Notes under the pieces: generated by a model
What the model was told of the DNA's origin: nothing
Seen by the model: only the letters and a program-made list of their open reading frames with translations
Database searches by the model: none
Source: Alphaproteobacteria bacterium
GTDB lineage: Bacteria > Pseudomonadota > Alphaproteobacteria > Micavibrionales > Micavibrionaceae
Length of the DNA stretch: 64,000 nucleotides
Direction of reading: 5' to 3'
Assembly: GCA_030427385.1 (NCBI GenBank)
Contig: JAUHWR010000001.1
Coordinates: 682,001-746,000, forward strand
Position numbers and translations under genes: made by a program
Shown: in pieces, positions 17,441 to 26,704 of the stretch
Numbering within the stretch: position 1 is the first letter of the stretch
How the letters are laid out: each line of letters opens with the position of its first letter

Positions 17441-19260
17441 CGATCATCACCCATCTTCAATGCATTGATAAACGCGCTTTGAGGAATATCCACATTCCCA
17501 TACTGACGCATCTTCGCTTTCCCTTTTTTCTGTTTTTCTAGCAGTTTGCGTTTGCGGGAGATGTCGCCGCCGTAGCATTTGGCGGTGACGTCTTTGCGTA
17601 AAGCTGAGACGTGTTCGGCGGCGATGATTTTTCCGCCGATGCAGGCCTGAATGGCGATTTTGAACATCTGGCGGGGGATGAGTTCCTTTAGGCGCTCACA
17701 TAACTGGCGGCCACGGCTTTCGGCGTTTTGCCGCCAGACAATCATGGATAGGGCATCAACGGCCTCGGCATTGACCTTAATTTCCAGTTTTACCAGATCG
17801 GATTTGCGGTAGCCGTAAACTTCGTAATCAAAGGAAGCATAGCCTTTGGAGATGGATTTTAGGCGGTCGTAAAAATCAAATACGATTTCGTTCAGCGGCA
17901 GATAATATTCGACCATGGCGCGGTTGCCGGCATAAGTCAGGTTAATTTGCTCGCCGCGTCTCTCCTGACACAGGGTGATAATGCCGCCGAGATACTCATC
18001 GGGCACCATGATCGTGGATTTAATCCATGGCTCTTCGATGCTTTCAATACTGGTGACTTCGGGCATATCGGCGGGATTGTATAGCTCAATTGTCTCACCT
18101 TTGGTTTTGTTGATTTTATAAACTACGGACGGCGCAGTTGGGATGAGGTCAAGGTCATGCTCCCGATCAAGGCGTTCTTGGATGATCTCCATGTGAAGCA
18201 GCCCCAAAAAGCCGCAGCGGAAACCAAGGCCGAGCGCTTGCGATTGTTCAGGTTCAAAATGCAAAGAGGCATCGTTAAGTTTTAAACGCCCCAATGCTTC
18301 GCGTAAATCTTCGAATTGACCAGCATCGGCGGGGAAGAGGGAGCAAAACACCATCGGCACGGAGGGTTTAAAGCCCGGTAATTTACCTTCGCACTGGCGT
18401 TTTTCCTCAGTGATTGTATCGCCAACTTGGGTTTCGGAGATATCTTTGATAGAGGCGGTAATAAAGCCCATCTCCCCAGGGCCAAGTGCATCGAGTAAGA
18501 CAGGTTTAGGCGCAAACATCCCAACGCGATCAATATCCCGCACGGCGCGCGTGTTCAGAAATTGGATACGTTGTCCTTTTTTCAGATAACCATCCATCAC
18601 ACGGACAAGGATCACCACACCAAGATAGGAATCATACCATGAATCAACCAATAGAGCCTTAAGCGGCTTTTCGATATTACCTTCTGTTGGCGCGGGCAGT
18701 TTTTGAACGATAACCTCCAAAAGATCATCAATACCGATTCCGCTTTTTCCTGACACCATAACGGCATCTTTGGAATCAAGCCCTATAATGTCTTCAACCT
18801 CAAGTGCGATCTTTTCAGGCTCAGCGGCGGGGAGGTCGACTTTATTAATCACGGGAATGATTTCGTGATTATTCTCAATCGCCTGATAAACGTTGGCAAG
18901 GGTTTGTGCCTCCACGCCTTGGGTTGAATCCACGACCAATAATGAGCCTTCACAAGATGCAAGCGAGCGCGAGACTTCATAGGAAAAATCCACATGCCCC
19001 GGCGTGTCCATAATATTTAGTTGATATTCAATGCCATCCTTGGCTGTATAAGCAAGTCGCACGGTTTGCGCTTTAATGGTAATGCCGCGTTCCCGTTCAA
19101 TGTCCATGGAATCAAGCACTTGCTGTTTCATCTCCCGCTCTTCCAATCCGCCGCAGGTCTGGATCAGACGATCGGCGAGCGTGGATTTACCGTGGTCAAT
19201 ATGGGCGATAATAGCAAAGTTGCGAATATGGGCGAGGGGCTTCGTATCAGGTGTTTTCAT
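17437..19260 (-). CDS. lepA: Elongation factor 4 (back-translocating GTPase LepA)
   Basis: This is a ribosome-binding translational GTPase of 607 residues. G1 is [10 protein letters not shown] at about residues 19-28, G3 is D-T-P-G-H-V-D-F, and G4 is N-K-V-D. The LepA-specific C-terminal domain contains [17 protein letters not shown]. It acts on stalled or mispositioned ribosomes and in initiation and assembly; the exact role is debated. The ATG at 19260 gives the standard N-terminus. No signal peptidase gene (lepB) is adjacent; a small membrane protein is coupled to its stop instead. Confidence 0.97.
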   Translation of the reverse strand: MKTPDTKPLAHIRNFAIIAHIDHGKSTLADRLIQTCGGLEEREMKQQVLDSMDIERERGITIKAQTVRLAYTAKDGIEYQLNIMDTPGHVDFSYEVSRSLASCEGSLLVVDSTQGVEAQTLANVYQAIENNHEIIPVINKVDLPAAEPEKIALEVEDIIGLDSKDAVMVSGKSGIGIDDLLEVIVQKLPAPTEGNIEKPLKALLVDSWYDSYLGVVILVRVMDGYLKKGQRIQFLNTRAVRDIDRVGMFAPKPVLLDALGPGEMGFITASIKDISETQVGDTITEEKRQCEGKLPGFKPSVPMVFCSLFPADAGQFEDLREALGRLKLNDASLHFEPEQSQALGLGFRCGFLGLLHMEIIQERLDREHDLDLIPTAPSVVYKINKTKGETIELYNPADMPEVTSIESIEEPWIKSTIMVPDEYLGGIITLCQERRGEQINLTYAGNRAMVEYYLPLNEIVFDFYDRLKSISKGYASFDYEVYGYRKSDLVKLEIKVNAEAVDALSMIVWRQNAESRGRQLCERLKELIPRQMFKIAIQACIGGKIIAAEHVSALRKDVTAKCYGGDISRKRKLLEKQKKGKAKMRQYGNVDIPQSAFINALKMGDDR

Positions 19261-19415
19261 GCTGTTGAGTTATATAGAAAAACTTGAGGAGAATGAACTT
19301 AAAATTTATATTTACAGGTATTCGGCAACGATTTTTTAAAAACAAAAGCAAAAATATGTTTTTTTTAAAAAATTCAATTAAACGCGATGTAAGAATATAA
19401 GGGGTCTTAAAAGTT

Positions 19416-19444
19416 TTTACATTTCAAAAAATCCTCTCTATAAT
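19416..19444 (+). promoter_or_regulatory. Sigma-70 promoter of pcs
   Basis: TTTACA (19416-19421) and a perfect TATAAT (19439-19444) are separated by 17 bases and lie 27 bases ahead of the pcs start codon. This implies a very short leader. Confidence 0.7.
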
Positions 19445-19471
19445 ACCGGATTAACAATAGATAAAAAATAA

Positions 19472-20215
19472 ATGTTCGAAAAAATTCTTGATGATGAGTC
19501 TGAGCGTAAAGTGCTCTTAAGTAAGCTACGCGCTTTCTCCATACATGTATTTACAGCCTCCGGTGCGTTTTTTGCGTTAATGTCCATCATTGCCGTTGCG
19601 GAGGGGAACTTTGTCGCGGCGTTTTGGTGGTTGGGTGTGACGCTGTTTATTGACGGCATTGACGGGCCGATTGCCCGCAAATTTAAGGTAACAGAAGTCT
19701 TACCGAATTGGTCGGGGGCAATGATTGATAATGTAATTGATTATGCAACCTATGCGCTAATTCCTGCATTTGCTTTATTCATGAGCGGGATGATTTTGGG
19801 GCCGATGCTATATGTTGCGGTTGCGGCGATTGTGATTTCCAGCGCGGTTTACTACGCCGATACAGGCATGAAGACAGAAGAGAATTTCTTTAAGGGATTT
19901 CCGGTTACATGGAACATGTTAATTTTTGCTCTATTTGCCATCGGCGCAAGCCCGCAAATGGCGCTTAGTATGATTGCGATTGCAACTGTTTTGACCTTTG
20001 CGCCCATATACTTTTTACATCCTGTCCGTGTAAAACGATTGCGCCCCGTTAACTTGGCTATTTTTGGCATTTGGTCAGGATTTAGCATTTTTGCTTTATT
20101 AAAAGGGTTCGAACAAAAAGATTGGATTACCGCAGTAATTGTGGCTAGTTCACTTTATTTATTCTTTATTGGCATGGTTTTACAGGTTCTTCCCAAGCTA
20201 GGGCAGAAAGATTAA
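19472..20215 (+). CDS. pcs: Phosphatidylcholine synthase
   Basis: This integral membrane enzyme condenses CDP-diacylglycerol with choline to give phosphatidylcholine and CMP. It has 247 residues and about seven hydrophobic helices. The CDP-alcohol phosphotransferase motif is present in the wider-spaced form typical of bacterial Pcs: D61-G-I-D64-G-P-I-A68-R69, then L-P-N-W-S-G82, D86 and D90. The enzyme depends on choline supply from outside, so it suggests contact with eukaryotic cells or choline-rich material (inference). No ribosome site is obvious ahead of the ATG. It is followed by hemB after 79 bases. Confidence 0.93.
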   Translation: MFEKILDDESERKVLLSKLRAFSIHVFTASGAFFALMSIIAVAEGNFVAAFWWLGVTLFIDGIDGPIARKFKVTEVLPNWSGAMIDNVIDYATYALIPAFALFMSGMILGPMLYVAVAAIVISSAVYYADTGMKTEENFFKGFPVTWNMLIFALFAIGASPQMALSMIAIATVLTFAPIYFLHPVRVKRLRPVNLAIFGIWSGFSIFALLKGFEQKDWITAVIVASSLYLFFIGMVLQVLPKLGQKD

Positions 20216-20294
20216 AAAAGCGAAGAATAAACAGATAATGCTTTCGTAAATCTCTGGACTGCGTTAAAACAGTGTCAAAATTGAGTAAGATATT

Positions 20295-21353
20295 ATGACG
20301 CAAACACAGATAAAAAAGCTTGGTTCTCCTTCTTCTTCCTTTCAACATAACATGGATGCCCCTCTACCGATTATTCGTAAAAGACGCTTACGGCAGAATG
20401 CGGGATTTCGCTCTATGGTGCGTGAAAATACTTTAAGTGCGAGTGATTTTATCTTGCCTATGTTTGTCGAAGAAAACGTCAGTGAGCGCGCAGCAATTTC
20501 ATCTTTACCCGGTGTTTATAGAGAGTCTGAGCAATCCTTAGGGAATATTGTGAAGGACGCTGCGGCGACAGGTTTGAAATCCATTATGTTATTTGGTGTC
20601 TCGCATAATAAAGACGAGAGCGGAGCGGATAGCCTGCATTCTAAAGGATTATTTGCACGTATGATTGACCGTGCAAAGCAAGCCTCGCCGGAAACTTTGG
20701 TGGTGGCGGATTTATGTTTTTGTGAATATACCGACCATGGGCATTGTGGGCCATTAACAAAACATGGTGATGTGGATAATGATGCCACATTGGAAAATTT
20801 GATGAGGCAGGCCGTTGTGGCGGCGGAAGCCGGCGCGGACATGGTTGCGCCATCTGGCATGATGGACGGTATGGTTGCCGCGATACGTGAGGGACTTGAT
20901 CAAAGCGGGTTTGAACATGTACCGATAATGTCTTATGCAACGAAATTTGCATCTTGTTTCTATGGGCCGTTCCGCGACGCTGCGGGATGTGGGCTTGGCA
21001 AAGGTAATCGCAAAACATATCAGATGGATCCCGCCAATGCGCGTGAAGCAATCGAAGAAGCCATGCAGGATGAGATGGAGGGCGCAGATATCTTAATGGT
21101 TAAGCCGGGCATGCCGTATCTGGATATTCTTGCAAATATACGTCAGGAAACGAACTTGCCGCTTGCGATTTATCAGGTCAGCGGGGAATATGCGATGATT
21201 AAATCCGCCGCAGAAAAAGGATTATTAGACGAGACAGATGCTATGATGGAATCTCTTCTTGCCTTTAAACGTGCAGGAGCAGACATTATTTTGAGTTATT
21301 TTTCGCTGGATGCAATCAAACAAATTAAAGACGGATATCTGGAGAATGTATAA
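20295..21353 (+). CDS. hemB: Delta-aminolevulinic acid dehydratase (porphobilinogen synthase)
   Basis: This enzyme condenses two 5-aminolevulinate molecules to porphobilinogen in haem synthesis. The 352-residue protein is a little longer than usual, owing to about 20 extra N-terminal residues; ATG 20352 is a possible alternative start. The two Schiff-base lysines are K217 (Y-A-T-K-F-A-S) and K270 (M-V-K-P-G). The metal loop carries C141-F-C143-E-Y-T-D-H-G-H-C151, the three-cysteine zinc site of the zinc-dependent class rather than the aspartate-rich site common in rhizobia. It overlaps hemC, so the two are co-translated. Confidence 0.97.
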   Translation: MTQTQIKKLGSPSSSFQHNMDAPLPIIRKRRLRQNAGFRSMVRENTLSASDFILPMFVEENVSERAAISSLPGVYRESEQSLGNIVKDAAATGLKSIMLFGVSHNKDESGADSLHSKGLFARMIDRAKQASPETLVVADLCFCEYTDHGHCGPLTKHGDVDNDATLENLMRQAVVAAEAGADMVAPSGMMDGMVAAIREGLDQSGFEHVPIMSYATKFASCFYGPFRDAAGCGLGKGNRKTYQMDPANAREAIEEAMQDEMEGADILMVKPGMPYLDILANIRQETNLPLAIYQVSGEYAMIKSAAEKGLLDETDAMMESLLAFKRAGADIILSYFSLDAIKQIKDGYLENV

Positions 21354-22296
21354 TTTTGATCATAAACCAATCATTATAGGTACCCGCGACAGTAATATGG
21401 CGATGCAAATGGCTAATAATGTTGCCAGCCAATTAAAACATGCCTATCCGCAGATTAGTATTGAAGTAAAAGGATTTAAGTCCGATGGCGATTTATTCAT
21501 GGGTAATTTGGCAACTATTGGTGGTAAGGGCGCTTTTGTTCGTAACTTAGATGATAAATTAATACGCGGCACGATTGATTGCGCGGTGCATTCCTTAAAG
21601 GATATCCCCGGTGATGTGGAATGTCATAAAGATTTAAAGCATCTGGCAATGTTAGAGCGTGAGGATCCACGCGATTGTATGGTGATGAATGAGGGGGTTA
21701 CAAATGTTGAACCTCATCATATTTTGGCAACGTCTTCACCGCGTCGCAGGGCATTTTTAAAAAAGTTATATCCCGGAAACAAGGTTATTCCCCTTCGTGG
21801 GAATGTTAATACGCGTCTTCGTAAGCTACAGGACGGCGAGTTTGACGGTATGGTGCTATCTTATGCTGGTTTAAAACGGTTGGCATTGGAGCATCATGCG
21901 ACAAAAATTTATGATCCTTGTGAATTTTTACCTGCTATCGGGCAAGGGGTTGTATGTTTAAAGGTTCGCCGTGCAGATATTAAGGTTTGTGAGTATCTTC
22001 GTACGTTAAATAATACTCAAACCGAAATGACAGTTACTGCGGAGCGTGAAATGCTCTATGTGCTAAAGGGGGACTGCCATAGTGCAATTGCAGGATATTG
22101 CACATTTGAAAATGAGCGTTTATCTATGACCGGAATGGTTGCCGCGCCTGATGGGTCGGAATTTGTAACAGCATCAGCCTCACAATCCATCCATGAGGCG
22201 CCGGAAAATCTGGGGCGCCTGATTGCTGAGGATTTAATTGCGCAGGGCGCAAAGAAATATCTGGGTGCCTGTGCCAGATTGCCATTATATAGTTAA
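21346..22296 (+). CDS. hemC: Hydroxymethylbilane synthase (porphobilinogen deaminase)
   Basis: This enzyme joins four porphobilinogens into hydroxymethylbilane, the step after HemB. The ATG at 21346 overlaps the hemB 3' end by 8 bases and has a GGAG ribosome site just before it, giving 316 residues; a longer frame from 21310 would run through hemB. The cofactor-attaching cysteine is C244 in K-G-D-C-H-S. The substrate-binding D-C-A-V-H-S-L-K-D-I-P and S-S-P-R-R motifs are present. hemB-hemC adjacency puts consecutive steps in one transcript. Confidence 0.96.
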   Translation: MYNFDHKPIIIGTRDSNMAMQMANNVASQLKHAYPQISIEVKGFKSDGDLFMGNLATIGGKGAFVRNLDDKLIRGTIDCAVHSLKDIPGDVECHKDLKHLAMLEREDPRDCMVMNEGVTNVEPHHILATSSPRRRAFLKKLYPGNKVIPLRGNVNTRLRKLQDGEFDGMVLSYAGLKRLALEHHATKIYDPCEFLPAIGQGVVCLKVRRADIKVCEYLRTLNNTQTEMTVTAEREMLYVLKGDCHSAIAGYCTFENERLSMTGMVAAPDGSEFVTASASQSIHEAPENLGRLIAEDLIAQGAKKYLGACARLPLYS

Positions 22297-22297
22297 C

Positions 22298-22777
22298 TTA
22301 GCCGATATCTTTACTCATGACAGCATGGGGTATATGGTCAATCATTAATAAATAGCCTCTTTGGGAAAATCCAAGATCCGTGTAAAATTCGCTTACGTCG
22401 AGTTCAGCATAAAGAGATAATCTTTTATAACCAACGGCAGCGCCAAAATCTTCGCCTAACTGAATTAATCTTCTCCCAAAACCCTCTCCACGATAACATG
22501 GTCGGATGCATACATTAAATATTTCTGCGCAGTGTTGATCTGTCTCAGATTCCTGAAGTGACATAACGCCAATTCCCGTTGAGTTTTGATCTGTTAAAAG
22601 AAGGGTATGCGTATTGGGGGCATTACAAATATCTCTGCGAAGTTCTAAAATTGGCTCATCTTCAAGTTCCGGGAAGGATGACGTTAAAACAGATATTAGA
22701 ATATCTAGTATTTTAGTATCTGTATAAGTATCTACTTTTAATGCAAGTAAGCTTTCCAGATGAATATCAGGATTCAT
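22298..22777 (-). CDS. GNAT-family N-acetyltransferase
   Basis: This 159-residue protein has the GNAT fold. Motif A is visible as I-R-P-C-Y-R-G-E-G-F-G-R-R-L near residue 104, where the R-x-x-G-x-G loop binds the acetyl-CoA pyrophosphate. The C-terminal S-L-Y-A-E-L-D-V-S-E-F-Y-T-D-L-G-F strand-helix is typical. The acceptor is unknown. It is convergent with hemC, with a single base between their stops. Confidence 0.8.
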   Translation of the reverse strand: MNPDIHLESLLALKVDTYTDTKILDILISVLTSSFPELEDEPILELRRDICNAPNTHTLLLTDQNSTGIGVMSLQESETDQHCAEIFNVCIRPCYRGEGFGRRLIQLGEDFGAAVGYKRLSLYAELDVSEFYTDLGFSQRGYLLMIDHIPHAVMSKDIG

Positions 22778-22850
22778 AATTAAGGCACTCTCTATTATTT
22801 TTTTTAATTATAGTAAAAAGAGGTGCTAACTATGTCAATAAAAAAACTGG

Positions 22851-23513
22851 CTAAGCTGCGCTAATCCCTGCTTTTTTAGCCTGTTCTTCTAAGCTGGTGG
22901 GGCCGCCTTTTGCCATAGCATTTAGGCGGCCATTTTGAGGGCCTTTTTCCGGAATTTCATCATTTTGCAGGGATTTTAATATCTCTACCATACGGTCATA
23001 GGTCAGGTCTTCGTAAAAATCATCATTGATCTGAACCATTGGAGCATTCGTACATGCTCCCAAACACTCAACTTCGATCAAAGTAAAATAGCCATCTTTA
23101 GTAGTCTCGTAGTTGTGAGAGAGGCCTGTTGTGTCTTTAACTGCCTTCATAATATCATCTGATCGGCATAGCCAGCATGGTGTGGTTGTACATACTTGTA
23201 ATAAATATTTTCCAACGGGCTCCATATTATACATAGAATAAAAGCTTGCGACCTCATAAACGCGCATGGCGGGCATATCCAGGACTTCGGCAATATGATC
23301 CATGGCGGCGCGTGGAATCCACCCACCAACTGGCGGGTTTAGTTTTAAGCCATCCGCACCAACTTCACGCTGCGCCAAATCGAGTAAAGGCATAACCGCG
23401 GATTGCTGACGTCCTTTTGGGTAACGCGCGATAATTTCTTCTACTTTTTTCTTGCCCTTAAATTTAAAATCTTTGGGTTGGTAGGGGGCATTTAAATCAA
23501 ATTTTTTCTTCAT
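22851..23513 (-). CDS. nuoE: NADH-quinone oxidoreductase subunit E
   Basis: This is the 24-kDa peripheral-arm subunit of complex I, which carries the N1a [2Fe-2S] cluster. It is 220 residues from the ATG at 23513; a TTG further up is unlikely. The four ligands are visible as V-C-T-T-T-P-C (C-x4-C) and E-C-L-G-A-C (C-x3-C) in a thioredoxin-like fold. A C-terminal extension of about 50 residues (G-P-Q-N-G-R, then G-G-P-T-S-L) matches alphaproteobacterial NuoE. It stands alone: nuoF is more than 20 kb away on the other strand. Confidence 0.95.
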   Translation of the reverse strand: MKKKFDLNAPYQPKDFKFKGKKKVEEIIARYPKGRQQSAVMPLLDLAQREVGADGLKLNPPVGGWIPRAAMDHIAEVLDMPAMRVYEVASFYSMYNMEPVGKYLLQVCTTTPCWLCRSDDIMKAVKDTTGLSHNYETTKDGYFTLIEVECLGACTNAPMVQINDDFYEDLTYDRMVEILKSLQNDEIPEKGPQNGRLNAMAKGGPTSLEEQAKKAGISAA

Positions 23514-23737
23514 GGATTTTTCTATGGTTTTTACAGAGATCAATTTAGTATAAACCGTTATCGGGATAAAGGTTTTTAGTTTTAATTTCGTAAGAATTTA
23601 TTTTTCTTAAATTTAAAATGTACTTTTTATAAAACTAAAATCAGATCCCCATTAAGAATTTTGGCGTTTTGTTTTTATAATTACTGATTAGGAACTTTAT
23701 CAACTGTAGTTTGTTATGTTTTCACATGGGAGGATCA

Positions 23738-24775
23738 ATGAAGGAAAGATATAGATTTATAATAATCTTTATAATTACATTTTTGGCGGGATCAAGTTTT
23801 GCAGAAGATAGTAAGACATATAAGGATCGTTTTTCAAATGGGTTAGCAGAAGACAAATATCAATTTCTAACATTTACGATAGAAAATGATTTTTTCGGCG
23901 GGGGTACTGATCAGCAATATACTAATGGATTCCGTTTTACCTATTTTGACATGGGCGGCGAACCGTCTTTTATTGGTAAAATTATGGATGAAGCCGTTCC
24001 GCATTTCGAAATCGATGAGACGACGGCTGCTTATTATTCTTTTGGGCAAAATTTATATACGCCGGATGTTATTACTACGCGAATTCCTGATCCAAATGAT
24101 CGTCCCTATGCGTCATTTTTATATGGGTCGGCAGGATTATCCAATGTATCAGGTAATCATATTGACGATTTGGAATTAACATTGGGTATCGTTGGGCCTC
24201 TGGCACTGGGAGAAGAAGTTCAAGAATCAGTACATCACTTATTTGACTTGGATGATCCGGCAGGTTGGGACTATCAACTTGAAAATGAGCCGGCAGTTAT
24301 CTTATCATGGCAAAGAAAGTGGCCTGAAGTTGTATTTAGTGATCTTGATATTCTTCATTTTCGCGCATCGCCGCATGTTGGTGTTTCACTTGGTAATGTT
24401 TACACCTATGCCGCCACTGGTCTGACTATTCAATTAACGCCAAAACAATATAAATGGCAATCACAGCCGTTACGTGTGCGCCCTGCATTACCGGGCAGCG
24501 GCTTTTTTGCAGTTCCGGAAAGTAAGTTTGCATGGTCTTTATTTGCAGGTGTGGAGGGGCGAGCCATAGGGCGTAATATTTTTCTTGATGGTAATACTTT
24601 TAGAGATAGCCCTTCGGTTGACAAGAATTACTTTGTAGCAGATGCCAATACAGGAATTTCCATGACATACGGCAAAACGCAAATTTCTTATACTCTTAAT
24701 TGGCGTTCAAAAGAATTCCATGATCAGAATGAGGCATCTGTTTTTGGTGTGGTTTCAATTGGAAGAAGGTTTTAA
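23738..24775 (+). CDS. lpxR: LpxR-family lipid A 3'-O-deacylase, outer membrane
   Basis: This is a predicted outer-membrane beta-barrel hydrolase that removes the 3'-acyloxyacyl chain of lipid A. The ATG at 23738 follows a strong GGGAGG ribosome site and gives 345 residues with a signal peptide cleaved near residue 22. The family signature I-E-N50-D51-F-F-G-G-G-T-D-x-x-Y-T62-N-G is at 48-64. Q-E-S-V-H-H and P-A-G-W-D-Y-Q provide the conserved His and the G-W-D-x-Q element. It ends in phenylalanine (G-R-R-F), as expected for barrel insertion by BamA. Remodelled lipid A would alter host or prey recognition (inference). Confidence 0.88.
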   Translation: MKERYRFIIIFIITFLAGSSFAEDSKTYKDRFSNGLAEDKYQFLTFTIENDFFGGGTDQQYTNGFRFTYFDMGGEPSFIGKIMDEAVPHFEIDETTAAYYSFGQNLYTPDVITTRIPDPNDRPYASFLYGSAGLSNVSGNHIDDLELTLGIVGPLALGEEVQESVHHLFDLDDPAGWDYQLENEPAVILSWQRKWPEVVFSDLDILHFRASPHVGVSLGNVYTYAATGLTIQLTPKQYKWQSQPLRVRPALPGSGFFAVPESKFAWSLFAGVEGRAIGRNIFLDGNTFRDSPSVDKNYFVADANTGISMTYGKTQISYTLNWRSKEFHDQNEASVFGVVSIGRRF

Positions 24776-24784
24776 TAAGTAGGA

Positions 24785-24813
24785 ATTATCAAAAATTTTA
24801 AATTTTTGATAAT
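24785..24813. repeat. Perfect 13-bp AT-rich palindrome between lpxR and tRNA-Asp
   Basis: ATTATCAAAAATT and AATTTTTGATAAT are perfect inverted copies around a TTA loop. The hairpin lies between two convergent genes, and its last base is the first base of the tRNA CCA complement. It probably ends transcription from one or both sides, although a long T run after the stem is missing. Confidence 0.6.
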
Positions 24814-24889
24814 GGCGCGAGCGACGGGACTTGAACCCGCGACCTCCGCCGTGACAGGGCGGCGCTCTAACCAACTGAGCTACGCCCGC
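24813..24889 (-). tRNA. tRNA-Asp (anticodon GUC)
   Basis: The minus strand folds into a 77-base cloverleaf. The acceptor GCGGGCG pairs with CGCUCGC (one G-U), the anticodon loop reads CUGUCAC with GUC centred, and the T loop is GGUUCAAGU. The discriminator base is G, as in Asp tRNAs, and the 3' CCA is encoded. Confidence 0.97.
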
Positions 24890-24909
24890 GCATTGGATAG
24901 GAAGCAATA

Positions 24910-24938
24910 TTCATAGTAACTTGAGAGATAAAATGCAA
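24910..24938 (-). promoter_or_regulatory. Promoter of tRNA-Asp
   Basis: Read on the minus strand, TTGCAT (24938-24933) and TATGAA (24915-24910) are 17 bases apart, about 20 bases before the mature 5' end of the tRNA. Confidence 0.5.
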
Positions 24939-24956
24939 GCCCTGAAATCAAAAAAA

Positions 24957-26069
24957 TTAGAAAAAACTTTCTGGCGGCACAAAATTTAGACCCAGACTGT
25001 CCGCAACACCTTTATATGTAACGTTTCCATGACATACATTTAATCCTTCTTTTAAATGCGGATTCTCTTGTAGTGCATTTTTCCACCCTTTATTTGCAAT
25101 TTGTAGAATGTAGGGCAGGGTGGCATTATTGAGTGCAAGGGTTGAAGTTAATGGAACGGCGCCGGGCATATTGGCAACGCAATAATGAATTACATCGTCA
25201 ACAATATAGATGGGATCTTTATGTGTTGTGGCATGGCTGGTTTCAAAGCAGCCACCTTGGTCAATTGCGATATCAACTAATACAGATCCCGGTTGCATTT
25301 CTTTTAGCCATTCTTTTTTAACTAGTTTGGGTGCTGATGCACCAGGAATCAAGACTGCGCCGATAACGAGATCAGATTGTTTCACACAGCGTTCCAATGT
25401 TTCAAGATTAGAATATTCAATTGTCGCTGAAGATCCAAAATGCTTATCTAACTCTCTTAGTTTATCTGGAGATCGCTCTAAAATAGTAACGTTTGCGCCT
25501 AGTCCTACGGCCATTTGAGCCGCATTGAATCCGGATACACCGCCGCCTATAATGGTAACGTTAGCTGGCGATACACCGGGAACTCCGCTAATCAGCCTGC
25601 CATTTCCCCCCATATGTTTTTGTAAATAGATAGCGCCGACCTGAGTTGCTAAGCGTCCTGCTACTTCACTCATTGGCGTTAGTAAGGGGAGGCCGCCCTG
25701 TTTATCAATAACAGTTTCATAGGCAATGGCGACGGATTTTGATTTGATTAGGCCGTTTGTTTGATCTCGGTCAGCAGCTAAATGCAGATAAGTAAATAAG
25801 ATCTGACCATCTTTTAGTTGTTCATATTCACTTTTTTGAGGCTCTTTTACTTTAACGATCATTTCGCAGCTATTAAAGATTTCTGCTGTATCACTTACTA
25901 TCTTGGCGCCTGCCGCGATGTAGGTACCATCATCAAAATTTATTCCGGCGCCGGAATTTTTTTCTACTAAAACATTATGTCCGGCATTCGTAAGCTCTCT
26001 AACAGAGGCGGGTGTTAAGCCAACTCGATGTTCTTGGGATTTTATTTCTTTTAAACAACCAATTTTCAT
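24957..26069 (-). CDS. ald: Alanine dehydrogenase
   Basis: This enzyme reversibly converts L-alanine and NAD to pyruvate, ammonium and NADH, linking amino acid use to central carbon flow. It has 370 residues, normal for the family. The N-terminal M-K-I-G-C-L-K-E-I-K-x-x-E-x-R-V-G-L-T-P signature is present. The NAD fold contains I-G-G-G-V-S-G-F-N-A-A near residue 175. H-x-x-A at about residue 96 and the D-x-A-x-D-Q-G-G motif near 267 match substrate and cofactor contacts. A GGGAGTTCC ribosome site precedes the ATG. Confidence 0.96.
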   Translation of the reverse strand: MKIGCLKEIKSQEHRVGLTPASVRELTNAGHNVLVEKNSGAGINFDDGTYIAAGAKIVSDTAEIFNSCEMIVKVKEPQKSEYEQLKDGQILFTYLHLAADRDQTNGLIKSKSVAIAYETVIDKQGGLPLLTPMSEVAGRLATQVGAIYLQKHMGGNGRLISGVPGVSPANVTIIGGGVSGFNAAQMAVGLGANVTILERSPDKLRELDKHFGSSATIEYSNLETLERCVKQSDLVIGAVLIPGASAPKLVKKEWLKEMQPGSVLVDIAIDQGGCFETSHATTHKDPIYIVDDVIHYCVANMPGAVPLTSTLALNNATLPYILQIANKGWKNALQENPHLKEGLNVCHGNVTYKGVADSLGLNFVPPESFF

Positions 26070-26190
26070 GTGGAACTCCCTATTTTATTTATTAAATCAT
26101 AATATTTTCTTAATTTTTAAAAAAGAAAAATATGTTTTTTCTAAATTTTTCAATCTATTAGTGCGAATTAAGGCAGAATGTGACAAAAGT

Positions 26191-26220
26191 TTGGCAAAAG
26201 CGTTTTTTTTATGATAGTAT
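26191..26220 (+). promoter_or_regulatory. Candidate promoter of the IcmD-like gene
   Basis: TTGGCA (26191-26196) and TAGTAT (26215-26220) are 18 bases apart, 38 bases before the start codon at 26259. A T tract sits in the spacer. The match is moderate. Confidence 0.45.
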
Positions 26221-26258
26221 GAGTTTATTAACTAAATAAGCTTATGAGGAGAAAATAT

Positions 26259-26678
26259 ATGCTTACTACACTTAAAACAACTGGCTTGAAATTTACAGCC
26301 GTTCTTACAACAGGAATGCTACTGTCAACTTCTGCAATGGCAACTACAACTATTGGTAAATCTACAAAAGGTTTAGAAGAGTTAACTGAAAACTTTATTG
26401 ATAACACATTGAACCTACCTGGTTTGATTTCAATTGTTGCTTACATGGCTGGTCTTGCTCTTGGTGTTCTTGGTGTTCTTAAATTGAAAGATCACGTTGA
26501 AAACCCATCACAGACACCTTTGAAAGATGGTGCTGTTCGTTTAGGCGCCGGCGGTGCTTTACTTGCCCTTCCATTCCTATACGAAGTTATTATCGATTCA
26601 CAAACTGGTGGTGAAGATGGTATGGCATCACAAGTTGTTCAGCTACAAGGCTTGAGCAAAGACCGTACAGTTGGTTAA
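26259..26678 (+). CDS. IcmD/DotP/TraQ-like small inner-membrane protein
   Basis: The protein is 139 residues long with a signal or anchor helix (residues 8-27, A-M-A cleavage-like), a second helix at 54-75 and a third at 93-112. Between them lies K-x-K-D-H-V-E-N-P-S-Q-T-P-L, which closely resembles the K-x-H-x-D-N-P-T-Q-x-P loop of IcmD/IcmC-type proteins from Dot/Icm (type IVB) secretion and IncI conjugation. The A-V-R-L-G-A-G-G-A-L-L-A-L-P-F-L helix also fits. The ATG at 26259 is chosen because AGGAGAAA sits ideally upstream; an ATG at 26244 would overlap it. Codons are strongly biased (ACT, GGT, CTT), suggesting high expression. No other secretion gene is nearby. Confidence 0.65.
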   Translation: MLTTLKTTGLKFTAVLTTGMLLSTSAMATTTIGKSTKGLEELTENFIDNTLNLPGLISIVAYMAGLALGVLGVLKLKDHVENPSQTPLKDGAVRLGAGGALLALPFLYEVIIDSQTGGEDGMASQVVQLQGLSKDRTVG

Positions 26679-26704
26679 TTTCGCTTAATTATATTATTTC
26701 AAAA

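Noticed and set aside
13113-19260. typA and lepA as a recent duplication
   Set aside because: They belong to distinct, ancient GTPase families with different C-terminal domains and lie on opposite strands.
24813-24889. tRNA-Asp as a mobile element attachment site
   Set aside because: No integrase and no repeated copy of the tRNA 3' end was seen in the flanking sequence.
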